64,000 nucleotides of DNA from Linyphia triangularis (GCA_963978545.1 OZ021721.1:107716366-107780365), one strand, 5' to 3'. Positions 37,996 to 48,217 are shown, counted from the first letter of the stretch. The notes: generated by a model from the sequence alone, not told the origin. Program-made: numbers and translations.

Positions 37996-38767
37996 CTGTT
38001 GTCTTATATAGACGCTTCCGATTACATCGTGTTACGATGATTGATTGAACTCCATTATTTGCATATGTACGCCTATACCAGTATTCTGACTCTTCAGTGT
38101 ACATGCATATATCTGTGTGAAATACACCTCGTTTCATAATGATATGAACAACTAGTTTTTTGGAAATAAATGTGCCAATATTCAATGACTTTAAGTTTAA
38201 AGAATGTTTTAACTTTTAACTGATGGTGGTTGGTTTAATATTTCTTGCGCAAGGGCAACACGTGGGTCATTTTACGTCAAACACATTGGTGAAAGTCTTA
38301 CGAAAAATGACTCGCGGTCTGTCAGTCCCCAAACAACAGTTGAAGCTTAAAGAATATTGTTTTGAATATTTTACTCCAAAGAAAACTTTAAAATATTCAT
38401 TTAAAATTTAAAGAATTATTTTTTTCTGACTTTTTACGGTGTTGCATATTGATATAAACACTTTTCACTTTTATCATAGCAACGCCTTAGCAGTCATACC
38501 AGTTATCAGTGATTCTAAGTGCTATTTTGCGTTAGAAATTGCGATTGTTGAGTGTGCAAATATGCCTTTAGCTAAAATGAGTGATGGAAAATTTGAAGCT
38601 TTAAACAACCAAAGACTTTCAGATAGATGCATTGGAAAAAAATTAAAACGGTCCTCTGATATAGTTTTAACTTTACTCCATCATCAAAATCAATAAGGTA
38701 TTTGGTGAAAAGAAATCTTCAAGATTCTCTCAAAAGCTTTCTTCCGACAAAATTTAATCATCCCAAG

Positions 38768-38946
38768 GCCGACCAAACGGTATAGTGGTTAGCGCGCTAG
38801 CTTCTAGACCGCGAGGTTGCGGGTTCGAGTCCCGTCATAGGCATGGGTGTTTTTAAATGTATGTTGGCTTGTCTAATGACGAATGTTTCGGCGCATTATA
38901 GCCCTCGTGTAGCTGACGGCGCCAGATAATCTGAAAACAACCAACC
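38768..38946 (+). mobile_element. tRNA-derived SINE, copy 9 (+)
   Basis: Full-length copy, close to the family consensus. The flanks TAATCATCCCAAG (38755-38767) and TAATCGTCCCAAG (38947-38959) are a 13-bp duplication with one difference. Confidence 0.95.
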
Positions 38947-39664
38947 TAATCGTCCCAAGAAAATTAGGCAACAACAAAGCTTCTGCAAGCTACTTTTAAT
39001 TTGAGTTTGGAGTTTATCAGTAGTTGTTGATAAAAAGATGGAAAATAGTATAATAGTACCGCGGAATACAGATCTGCAATTATCCAAGAATGGGAAAAAT
39101 CGATCAGAAATTATTAAAAAAATTAATACATACAATATGTATTTGATCGTATTTTTTAAAACTGATTATATTATTATGAAACACCCTCAAACCAACAAAA
39201 TATTATTTTCAAGTTTTGGAAATTGCAATAATTTATTTTTCTTAAATCAGATAATAAATTACCAGTGTCAATTATGTTGAAGTTGAGATATATTTTTCTA
39301 TTTTTTTTCTTTCTTAAATTTTATGCTTTAAAAAACAGGGTATTCATATCATTATTAAATGCTGTGTAGTATTTATCAGCTGGTCCAACTTTTGCCGGTT
39401 ACAAGAAATCCAAACACAACTTTCCAATTTAAATAATTTGGAGAACTGGTAAAGTAGTGGTACATTTACTTTTCGAATTCTTAGCATGAGTCTCATATAA
39501 AATATGTTTATGCGAAAGAATCATTTATAAGAGAGTGGAAATGACTATGTAATCATTTGTATAAAATGGTATTGCATAAACGCTTCTCTACGCCAATTAT
39601 AATTTAAGGTTAGTAATTTTAAAAGAGATATGTAACAAATGTTTTATTCCTCAATTACTCTAAA

Positions 39665-40005
39665 ACGATTGCTTTAAGGCATTGGGGCTTTTTTCGGTGG
39701 TATATCATATCCTCAAAAATTGTAGACCGCAATATCACGAAGGTCTATAGCCGGATGATATCTTTTAATCACCTCTCTTACTATCGCTTTAGAACACTGG
39801 TGCTTTTTTCGGTGAAGTATTAAACTCAGAAATTGTGTCCCACGATATCATCCAGCCCTATAGGCCTTCATATAGAATAATATCTCAACCACTCTCATTC
39901 GATTGCCTTAGAATATTGGTGCTTTATTAATGAGGTATCCAACTCAGAAATTGTGGCCCGCGATATCAACCGGCAATGGACCATAATACAGAATAATAAG
40001 CACTG
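39665..40005 (+). repeat. Tandem repeat, 3 x about 117 bp
   Basis: Landmarks: GATTGCYTTAGAAYATTGGTGCTTT (39668, 39784, 39901), CTCAGAAATTGTG and CGATATCA. Diverged. No gene. Confidence 0.8.
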
Positions 40006-40153
40006 CCACACATATCAGCTTCAAGAGTTCAAATGTGAGGATTGGTGATTGTTTGGCGCAAGATTTACAGCTAAACCGGAACAGTGTTAAGTCATTAACT
40101 TTGCGAAGGGAGCAATGCGTTCCTAGAGGATTTTCAAGGACGTCTCGAATGGG

Positions 40154-40330
40154 TTGGTTGTATTCAGATTATCTGGCACCGTCAGCAACACGAGGGCTAT
40201 AATGCGCCGAAACATTCGTCATTAGACAAGCCAACATACATTTACAAACACCCATGCCTAACACGGGACTCGAACCCGCAACCTCGCGGTCTAGAAGCTA
40301 GCACGCTAACCACTAAACCGTTTGGTCGGC
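40154..40330 (-). mobile_element. tRNA-derived SINE, copy 10 (-)
   Basis: Full-length, near-consensus reverse copy flanked by a perfect 13-bp duplication CGTCTCGAATGGG (40141-40153 and 40331-40343). One of the youngest copies by appearance. Confidence 0.95.
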
Positions 40331-40343
40331 CGTCTCGAATGGG

Positions 40344-41520
40344 AAAAAAAAACTTAAAAACATCCACCATGCAGCTTGAAAACCGACGTGAAACTATCTA
40401 AAAAAAACTATGATCACCTTGCAAACACCCTTTTCCCCACCCGTTTTCGATGTGCACTTCCTCAAATATGTTTCTGCCGAAACGCATGACACATGAGATG
40501 GTATCGGATCAGGCGATAATTATGTCTCTTAGAATAAAGTACAACATAAAACGTCAATTTCTTTTTGTTTACTGAGATCTGTGTTGTAATACACGTGGTT
40601 AAACAAATTACTGACTAAGCGGGTGAAAAACCTTCCATTAACGCTTAGTGTCATTGTATCAATTAGTCAGTGTCCGAAATTACGCCAAAGGCGATATCGA
40701 GCCAAATCTCTCGTTTTCCACAGCACGAAGCTTCCTGTAATCCCTCTAATGTAGCTTGCCATTGTGGGACGGCATGTCTATTGGCACGGAAAATCCCTTC
40801 AATGGCGACAAAGGGGAGACCGCCCCTGTAGTAGCTAAGCACTCTAGTCCAGATGTCTCAATATCGTCATGACTTGGGCCCTGTACACAGCACAACAATA
40901 TCACTAGGAATGTTTTTGTCTACTGTCATAACACGTGTTCGTCCGCTGAGGACAATTAAAGGATGTTTCGTGGGTATGTCGAACACTCGCTTGGTTTCAT
41001 TTGAGATATTTCTTATGGTATCACTACTAGAATGGTTTATATCCTTAAAGGGGCTTTTTAAATGTATTATACGCATGTTGGTAAATAGGATTAGTGCTTA
41101 AGTAATCTAATGCTTTTCCTTTCCAGTGAGTTGCTGTTCCCTCTCCGCAACTTACAAAAGTTGTTTATAAGTTGCATAATAAACGGCAAAAAATGAGTAC
41201 TTTTATAATAAGTAGATTTGGGCTTTCAGGGTGACATAATATTCAACTTTTTTAAATATTATCGTAGGTTTCTCTCCTATAGTATCGGTTTTTAAACAGA
41301 AATTTACTGCGCCTGGTGGTCAAGACAAAAGGACATACCCCCCCCCCTTTTTTTTTTTACGAAAGTGATAGAACTCAAACTTCTTCATTTTCGATTTAAA
41401 GTATGTACGAAATCACAGACTACATCACCGTTATGGAGAAACAAAGACGCAACTGCAAATTTGTCAAAACGGAGTTAAGGTCTCTATTGCGTTAAGGAAT
41501 ACCTAGCGCCAGGCGCGTAG
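40344..41520. other. Intergenic DNA with a mixed-composition island
   Basis: 40680-41110 is less AT-rich and has overlapping ORFs on both strands (82 codons + and 69 codons -). I do not recognise either product; a degraded mobile-element ORF is possible but unproven. Confidence 0.35.
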
Positions 41521-41524
41521 CCAG

Positions 41525-41580
41525 GGAGAGGTATATCTCTCCCCGAAACGTTTCTGTTTCGGGGAGAGATATACCTCTCC
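41525..41580. repeat. Perfect 25-bp inverted repeat, 6-base loop
   Basis: The arm 41525-41549 (GGAGAGGTATATCTCTCC plus CCGAAAC) is matched perfectly by its complement at 41556-41580, around the loop GTTTCT. Each arm is itself nearly palindromic (GGAGAG-GTATAT-CTCTCC). It follows a CCAGGCGCGTAGCCAGGG phrase that resembles a transposon terminus. Confidence 0.85.
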
Positions 41581-41996
41581 CCAAAAAATCTCCCTTTCAA
41601 TGGTACTTTTTTTTTAAATTTTGATATCATGACTCCTAGTCCTCCCGAGATTTTTTTTTATCTACATTCCTGCACAGAGGATCAAGAAGAACAAAAACGG
41701 AACTGTAACAATTATTGTACCGTAGCGCCTCGCTATATCGAGCTTGTCGGAAGACAAGAAATATGTGAGATTTATCCGATTGTGCGATATATCGAACGAT
41801 ATGATAAAATGTAAAAACAGGAAATCAGAAAACAGAAAATCTGACACTTTTAATCAAAATGAATTTTGAGTTGTTCACTTTTGTAGCACAAATGCGATTT
41901 CGTCGACTTAAACTAAAAAAGTGCTAATTCCAATTCGTCCAAGTTTTTAAGAGAACGCAAAAAACCTTCTAAAGTGTAAATTAAAAACGAGTTTCG

Positions 41997-42125
41997 GCCG
42001 ATCCAACGGTATAGTTGCTAGCGTGCTAGCTTCTAGACCACGAAGTTGCGGGTTTGAGTCCCGTGTTAGGCATGGGTGTTTGTAAATGTATGTTGGCTTG
42101 TCTAATGACGAATGTTTCGGCGCAT
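41997..42125 (+). mobile_element. tRNA-derived SINE, copy 11 (+), 3'-truncated
   Basis: The tRNA-like head and body are present (B box GGTTTGAGTCC), but the match stops abruptly at GGCGCAT, with CCCCCACGCGACC following. The whole 3' tail is missing, so this copy was broken after insertion. Confidence 0.9.
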
Positions 42126-42394
42126 GTCCCCCACGCGACCAACCGCTAGACAAAAGGTCGCACGTCTAACCAAGGGTTAAATAATCAGAAGTATCTGATG
42201 TTTCTTTTTATAAGGAAACTTTTACAAAACATATTTTTTTCATGTACAGATTTAGATGGTGATATTTTATTTTTCATGGCACAAAAGCTATACGAGGACA
42301 ATAATGCATAGAAGCCTCACCCCCAAACTATACTGACAACAGTTCCTTACATGGCGTACAAACTTTGTGGTTAAGCTTCATTGAACCCAATTAC

Positions 42395-42490
42395 TAATGT
42401 AACCAGACATCCCGCTTTTGGCGGGACAATCCCGCTTTTCACCTCGCTGTCCCCCTGACCGAAGGTCCCACCAAATTGTCCCGCTTTCCA
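42395..42490. mobile_element. Possible hAT-like transposon end
   Basis: GTAACCAGACATCCCGCTTT, then GGCGGGACAATCCCGC and, in opposite orientation, AAATTGTCCCGCTTT. Repeated CCCGCTTT/GCGGGAC words around a terminal-like GTAACCA are reminiscent of hAT non-autonomous elements. No second end or duplication was found. Confidence 0.3.
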
Positions 42491-42786
42491 GTATACCCGC
42501 CAATGTCATTCGAAACAAAATAAAAAAACTTCGTTAATTAAGAAAGCTAACAAAGCGGGAAACTATTGGAAGTTTCTGGAGATTTCCAATTACCAACACT
42601 GGGAGAGGAAAAATGAGGGAACAATTGCCTACTACTTCACATTAGCATTTCAAATGAGAGAAAACCCTAAAGACCCTCATTTGGCAGCCTAACAATACAT
42701 TGAAGACAACATGCTACAATCGCAATCATGACTATTGTCTGCGTCAGGAAAATACCCCGCCAGATAACCTTGTTGGCGGTTGCCAT

Positions 42787-42808
42787 AAAAAAAAAAAAAA
42801 AAAAAAAA
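42787..42808 (+). repeat. Poly-A tract
   Basis: About 20 As in a less AT-rich stretch. No gene-like sequence is attached upstream, so a processed pseudogene is not supported. Confidence 0.6.
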
Positions 42809-43099
42809 CTCGATTTGAATAAGGATGCCACTCCAAAAGTTTTTTTTTGGAGAGTGGAGCTAATTTTGTTTTCACGGCAACAAGCAACACAAGACAAGCT
42901 GGTGGGAGATACTCTTATGATAGGCAAAGATCACATTTGTTTATTATGGTCATTGCAGACAGCGTTACCAGACCTCGGACTTAAAATTCTTATGTAGGCA
43001 ATTTTTCACAATGCAATTTGGACATAGTATATTTAATAATATTTTTACTTATTGAAATATCTATTCTACTTCAGAAACTAAGACTTTCTGCACTTTAAC

Positions 43100-43316
43100 C
43101 TTTAACTGCTGTAAGCGGTCTGACAGACCGCTAGTCATTTTTTGTGGAATGCTTCCACCCCCTAAAATATCGCATCTTTGACATTTATATTAATTTTTCT
43201 GGTTCTATGTTTCTTAAACTTTAAATTGATATTCACCAATTTGTTTAGCGCAGTATGGACCATGTGTAGCCCTTGCGCCAAAAACATCAAAACCACCCAA
43301 CCACAGCAGTTAAAGG
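43100..43316. mobile_element. piggyBac-type MITE 2, containing an orphan SINE tail
   Basis: Terminal inverted repeats CCTTTAACTGCTGT / ACAGCAGTTAAAGG, flanked by TTAA (43096-43099 and 43317-43320). As in MITE 1, a hairpin (AGCGGTCTG/CAGACCGCT) lies immediately inside the left end. The right half, 43248-43302, is a GCGCAGTATGG...GCGCC...CCACCCAACC block (orphan SINE tail copy B) ending right at the right inverted repeat. No coding capacity. Confidence 0.8.
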
Positions 43317-43913
43317 TTAAAAAAAGTACCAAGAAAGGCACTGTGTCGAAATATGATCATGGGGGAAACAACAGCGTAGTATCAAAAATACTACAGCGTA
43401 GTATCAAAAATACTACGTCTGGCAATGCTGGTTGCAGACCACCATAGTGGGGATCAAAATCAAGTCATCTGCCTCCAAGCAATGATGTACACATTTAATG
43501 ATATTCATAAGTCCCCCGGAAAAGGCCCTAGTCTCATTTTCTAAATCGGGCCTTAGCAGCCCCAACCCCAACATTTCCCACCTAGCAATAATAGTTTTGA
43601 AACGCTGTATTGTATTGACATAAACACTCGCATCAAGCCAGGAAGGTATGAGGGTTTGAATGACGGGGGCAACTGTGGGGAATCCCAACCCCCCAACATC
43701 CTTTGAGTCCAAAAGCCGACAGGGAAATATTTATGCCCCTTTTCCAGCTGCAAGAATGACAAGACTGTAAAATGAGGCGCACGTATTAGAAGAGCGGATG
43801 TTGTTTTTGAAGGCGAATCATTTCTCACCCATCGCGCTTTTATTATTTATGTACGCGTTTAAGTAACATGTCTACACACAGGCGCTCATCTAGAGACTTA
43901 ATCCGTTTACGAA

Positions 43914-44530
43914 TTCGACGGCTTTGCTTTACCGTTGAGTTTTATGGGTGTCGGAACAAGCTTGGGGTAACACGTGCTTAAGCCCTGTAGACGAGTATTT
44001 GCCGCTTGTGAGTATCGAGGATATTTTTTTTAACGTACGATGTTTTCTTTGTGGCGTGTAAACGTGAGGTGTATAATAGTAAAGTTTTTTATGTGAACTT
44101 CTGCAAGTAGAAAATTAATCTATAATTCAAAAAGGAAAATCTCCGATGTCTAATCATCATCTAATCAAATACCTCGTAGTACAAAAATTAGTAATTTTTT
44201 TATATCCTTTATATTAACTTCGACGGCTTTGCTTTAACCGTTGAGTTTTATGGGTGTCGGAACAAGCTTGGGGTAACACGTGCTTAAGCCCTGTAGACGA
44301 GTATTTGCTGCTTGTGAGTATCGAGGATATTTTTTTTTAACGTACGATGTTTTCTTTGTGGCGTGTAAACGTGAAGTGCATAATAGTAAAGTTATTTATG
44401 TGAACTTCTGCAAGTAGAAAATTAATCTATAATTCCAAAAGGAAAATCTCCGATGTCTAATCATCATCTAATCAAATACCTCGTAGTACGAAAATTAGTA
44501 TTTTTTTTTATATCCTTTATATTAACTTCG
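43914..44530 (+). repeat. Tandem duplication, 2 x about 305 bp
   Basis: TTCGACGGCTTTGCTTT begins at 43914 and again at 44219. The two units are nearly identical over their length, with small indels in T runs, so the duplication is recent. No coding gene in either. Confidence 0.92.
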
Positions 44531-44606
44531 ATTTTGTTTGCTTGTACACTTTTAGCCAAAATGAAGAATTTTGAGCTGTGTCACTTTTCTAATAAGGGTC
44601 CGTTAA

Positions 44607-44792
44607 GCTTGGCGTCCATTATCGCTAAGCAGAGCAGAGCAGATCAGAGCGGAGTGGATTAGAGCCAATTACAAGGCTGCCAATGTCTACTATAGCAAGA
44701 GCCTCGAGCTACAATGGACGTTGACAGCCTTGTAATTGGCTAGAATCCACTCCGCTATGCTCTACTCTGCTCAGCGATAGTGGACGCCAAGC
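44607..44792. mobile_element. Fold-back MITE-like element, GCTTGGCGTCC ends
   Basis: Reads GCTTGGCGTCCATTATCGCT inward from the left, and its complement AGCGATAGTGGACGCCAAGC at the right. The paired arms continue through a purine-rich AGCAGAGCAGAGCAGATC/AGCGGAGTGGATT stretch and AGCCAATTACAAGGCTG, about 85 bp each with mismatches. The flanks (GTTA left, ATTA right) would fit a short TA/TTA duplication. Superfamily unknown. Confidence 0.7.
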
Positions 44793-45005
44793 ATTATGTT
44801 TTCAAAAAGACGGGTAGTAAAAGTTCAATGCAAATACACATTAAAGTTGGCGATATATGCATAGGATTTATATAAAAACTTTATTTTTTATAGGTTAGCT
44901 TTTTATACGTATGTGTGTGTGTGTAAAATGCTAAGCCTCAAAACAAGCACTGATGCAGTGTACGGCAGTTTAAACAATTTCTTATATTCCAACCTAACAC
45001 AGTAT

Positions 45006-45066
45006 AGTATGGCCCTCGCGGTGCCCTTTGCGCCAGTAAACCCTAATAAACCAACGAACCCAACCT
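45006..45066 (+). mobile_element. Orphan SINE/LINE 3' tail, copy C
   Basis: AGTATGGCCCTCGCGG, then TTTGCGCCAGTAAACCCTAA and CCAACGAACCCAACC. Same tail block as copy A and as the 3' end of the main SINEs, again without a tRNA head. Confidence 0.6.
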
Positions 45067-45329
45067 AACAATCCAGAACCCGCTTTTTAAGTCTTCTGAA
45101 AAAATTGCTTTTTCTGGGTCATTAGGTATTGAAATAATAGCGACAAAATGTATTTTCAGTCACAGGAATTCTTCCAAGTGTTTTACAAGAAACACAGTAG
45201 GATTTAGAAATTCACAATTCAGGAGCTGCTTAAAATGCTGATTTTAGTTTGTGTATGCAAAATGAAATTATAACTGAAATGATATTATCTTCCAAATGTA
45301 TAGAATGTTTATAATTAAAGACCTACTTT

Positions 45330-45765
45330 AAAATGCTGTAAAAAAACTGATCAGAATAACCTGAAATTTGACTTGTATGTACTCGTCGAAAGATGAAACG
45401 GCATAAGGGGGAAAAAAATCTATTTTCAAAATGTCCCCCCCCCCCCCCCCTCTCATGAAATCTCTTATCTCCCTTCTTTGCACATTCGCTCATTTGAAGA
45501 GTGTTTAATTTTTTTACAGCTTTTTGAATTTTGAAGTTTAATTATAATCACCCCGATTATAATTAAAGTTCAATATTCAAAAGAATGGCATTTCTACTTA
45601 TGTCAAATCATGGCTTTTAAAAAGCAATGGTATGTTATAAGAAAAAAATTAGTTAGAAATAGTTTTTTTCCCCTTATGCCTTTGTCGAGGTCAAATTTCA
45701 GGTCATTCTACCAGTGTTTCCTTTTACAGCTTTTTGAAAGTTGAACTTTAATTATAAATCAGTTA
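45330..45765. mobile_element. Inverted pair of TACAGGGYGA-type repeats
   Basis: The left arm starts at CTGTAAAAAAACTGATCAGA and goes through CCTGAAATTTGACTTG and GGCATAAGGGGGAAAAA. The right arm ends with the complement TTTTTCCCCTTATGCC, AATTTCAGGTCATTCTACCA, TTTTTGAAAGTTGAACTTTA. Related pieces occur at 34395-34640 and 46005-46105. The copy at 46105 ends ATACTCGCCCTGTA, so the family terminus is TACAGGGCGAGTATAATTAA. No ORF. A 16-base C run lies inside. Confidence 0.55.
45435..45450 (+). repeat. C16 homopolymer
   Basis: The longest C run in the window, within the inverted TACAGGGCGAG repeat pair. Confidence 0.95.
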
Positions 45766-46004
45766 TAATTATATATTATGAGTAATCAAGACAAATCGAT
45801 AAAGTTGGTTATTTTGTAAAGTAAGATCTATAAAGAAACTTTCAAATAACGTCTTAGCTCTTTGAAGCTTTAGAGAAAAACATACACATAAACAGTATCA
45901 TAAATTGTGGGCCGCAAACACAGGGGAAGGTTGCTTTAGTTATTTTGCGTAAACTGTAGATAAACTAAAATTTGAACTTAATATAAATATATTTATGGAT
46001 TATT

Positions 46005-46105
46005 TTAGTTGACAAGTACTTTTCAGGTCATTCTGACGAGTGTTACTTTTTTACAGCTTTTGAAAGTTGAACTTTAATTATACTCGCCCTGTATGTTAAA
46101 AGTCA
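46005..46105 (-). mobile_element. Terminal fragment, TACAGGGCGAGTATAATTAA family
   Basis: Reads TTTCAGGTCATTCTGACGAG, then TACAGCTTTTGAAAGTTGAA and a clean end ATACTCGCCCTGTA. Same end as in the inverted pair at 45330-45765. Confidence 0.5.
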
Positions 46106-46843
46106 ACGGGAGGGACGATTTCTATAAATGTACATGCATGAGAATGCTTTTTAAATATTTTTGTCTTGATATATAGCAGACTAAATCATTCAGAAAAAAA
46201 TCAGTTCTTTTTAATTTCTAAAGCCTTTTCAAGAAATCGAAATGATAACGATCTGAAAAGAACGGAAAGCAACCCTACAAAAATCGAAAGAAAAATTGTC
46301 CCGAGTTTGCAGTTTCGTAACTCGATCATCCAATCACGATTCATGATTGATATATTGATTTCCCGATGAGATAGATTTATTTTACGTCCATAATATATAT
46401 TCACTAAAGCCAATTCTTTATCCTTTCCTACGTACTCAAATAAGTTGGTTTAATCTACTTGTAAAGGAGCTTAGTCTGTATATAATCTACGTACCGCACT
46501 GGAATATGATTGTTTTCAATGATTATTTCCTTCTATGTTCTTTGGAGAACACAGAAGAAAATATATTTAATTGTATAAATTTATTTTAATTTTTAATTGA
46601 GGTGCACGATTCAAAAATCTTGAATTATAATACATAGCTATGGCATGTTGTTATACGCTTATAGCTATAGAAGTATGATAGCATTAAGAAAATTATTATT
46701 ATTCATCAAAATACACATCAAAAGAGTCTATAGGAATTTGGATCGGATAGTGTGGTAGGATGAAATTATGTAATTTCTGCTACTTTCATAATTTAGCTAG
46801 CTAACAAGTAATAATAATCAAATTTCTTATGCAGACCAAATGA

Positions 46844-47020
46844 TTGGTTGGTTGTATTCAGATTATCTGGCGCCGTCAGCAACACGAGGGCTATAATGCG
46901 CCAAAACATTCATCATTAGACAAGCCAACATACATTTACAAACACCCATGCCAACACGGGACTCGAACCCGCAACCTCGCGGTCTAGAAGCTAGCACACT
47001 AACCACTATACCGTTTGGTC
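46844..47020 (-). mobile_element. tRNA-derived SINE, copy 12 (-)
   Basis: Full-length reverse copy; its outermost head bases GGC are absent. Perfect 14-bp duplication TGCAGACCAAATGA (46830-46843 and 47021-47034). Confidence 0.95.
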
Positions 47021-47129
47021 TGCAGACCAAATGAATTTGAAAGAATCTGGTTAGAATCAGGAAGGGTGAAATAGGGCGATTTCTGCTTCTTTCAGATTCG
47101 ACTAGCTAATAAATCTACTAATAAAAATC

Positions 47130-47309
47130 GCCGACTAAATGATATAGTGGTTAGCGTGCTAGCTTCTAGACCACGAGGTTGCGAGTTCGAGTCCCGTGTT
47201 AGGCATGGGTGTTTGTAAATGTATGTTGGCTTGTCTAATGACGAATGTTTCTGCGCATACTAGCCCTCGTGTTGCTGACGGCGCCAGTTAATCTGAATAC
47301 CACCAACCA
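47130..47309 (+). mobile_element. tRNA-derived SINE, copy 13 (+)
   Basis: Full-length copy only about 110 bp from copy 12 and in the opposite orientation. Perfect 13-bp duplication ACTAATAAAAATC (47117-47129 and 47310-47322). The last SINE in the window. Confidence 0.95.
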
Positions 47310-47857
47310 ACTAATAAAAATCTCCTTGGATACTAAAAATCTCTTAGGTTCTTATGTTATTTTGTCACTGGATCATGTTTCTTTGATATAAAAAGTGACT
47401 TTGAATTTGTTACTTGACTTTACGATGCAATGAGATAAAATGAGTAACAATGTAAAAAAAGTTTTTCGCTTTTCTGCGTGAAATTATTTTTCTTCTCGTA
47501 TTTATGTTATTTATAATATAACATTTCTAAATATTCAATAAAATAGTATTATAATGAGCTTATCTATCAAAATGTCGGTGAGAACTACTTGATTTTTAAT
47601 AGTCTGCGTTATTTTTCCGAGAATGAGTTAAAATTTCATATTGTAAATTTTATATGGTCAACTCAAAACTTTAAAAAAATAAAGCGAACTTGGAGTAGTT
47701 CATTAATCATCTATTAAGAATGATCGATGATTTTGTTGTTTGGTATTTTCTTTATTATTTTTCACTTCTTTTATCTTTAGGTTGTCAGTGTTAGAATAAC
47801 CACATTTAAGTCCTACAAAGGAAAAATACTAATTGTAAAAATGCGTTAATGTCAAAG

Positions 47858-48217
47858 TACCAGTGATATTTATTGGCTCAAGACTCTAGTATAGAAATTC
47901 TTCACAGAACATTGAGATCCTATGATGCTATTATATATTCTACAGGTAAAGATGCCTTCGTGTAATTAAGTACCAGTGATATTTCATGACACAAGACTCT
48001 AGTATAGAAATTCTTCACAGAACTTTGAGATCCTAATGATGCTATTATATATTCTACTGGTAAAGATGCCTTCGTGTAATTAAGTACCAGTGATATTTCA
48101 TGACTCAAGACTCTAGTATAGAAATTCTTCACAGAACTTTGAGATCCTAATGATGCTATTATATATTCTACTGGTAAAGATGCCTTCGTGTAATTAAGTA
48201 CCAGTGATATTTCATGG
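47858..48217 (+). repeat. Tandem repeat, 3.2 x 114 bp
   Basis: TACCAGTGATATTT starts at 47858, 47971, 48085 and 48199. Units 2 and 3 are almost identical. The period is divisible by three, so the - strand has an open frame repeating 38 residues (EISLVLNYTKASLPVEYIIA...). Unit 1 has a one-base deletion. No known domain; I regard the ORF as a by-product. Confidence 0.92.

Larger units (their letters stand above)
36670..38101 (-). mobile_element. Tc1/mariner-type element with TACACTGAAGAGCC ends
   Basis: Bounded by about 27-bp imperfect inverted repeats: TACACTGAAGAGCCAGAAAA on the left, and its complement ending CTCTTCAGTGTA on the right, with TA at both edges. The interior encodes a decayed transposase on the - strand. 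It is interrupted near the left end by SINE copy 8. Without the SINE the element is about 1.25 kb, the usual size for a single-gene Tc1/mariner (IS630) element. This terminus type is widespread in arthropods. Confidence 0.88.

Noticed and set aside
40867..41101. Possible retroelement ORF fragment
   Set aside because: No reverse transcriptase, integrase or gag motif can be pointed to.
43413..43828. Overlapping 99- and 91-codon - strand ORFs
   Set aside because: Two overlapping frames in a mixed-composition block with no domain; cannot both be real and neither is supported.
16570..47309. ORFs containing the phrase YIYKHPCLTRDSNPQPRGLEAS
   Set aside because: Recurs wherever the tRNA-SINE occurs; it is the SINE read as protein, not a gene family.
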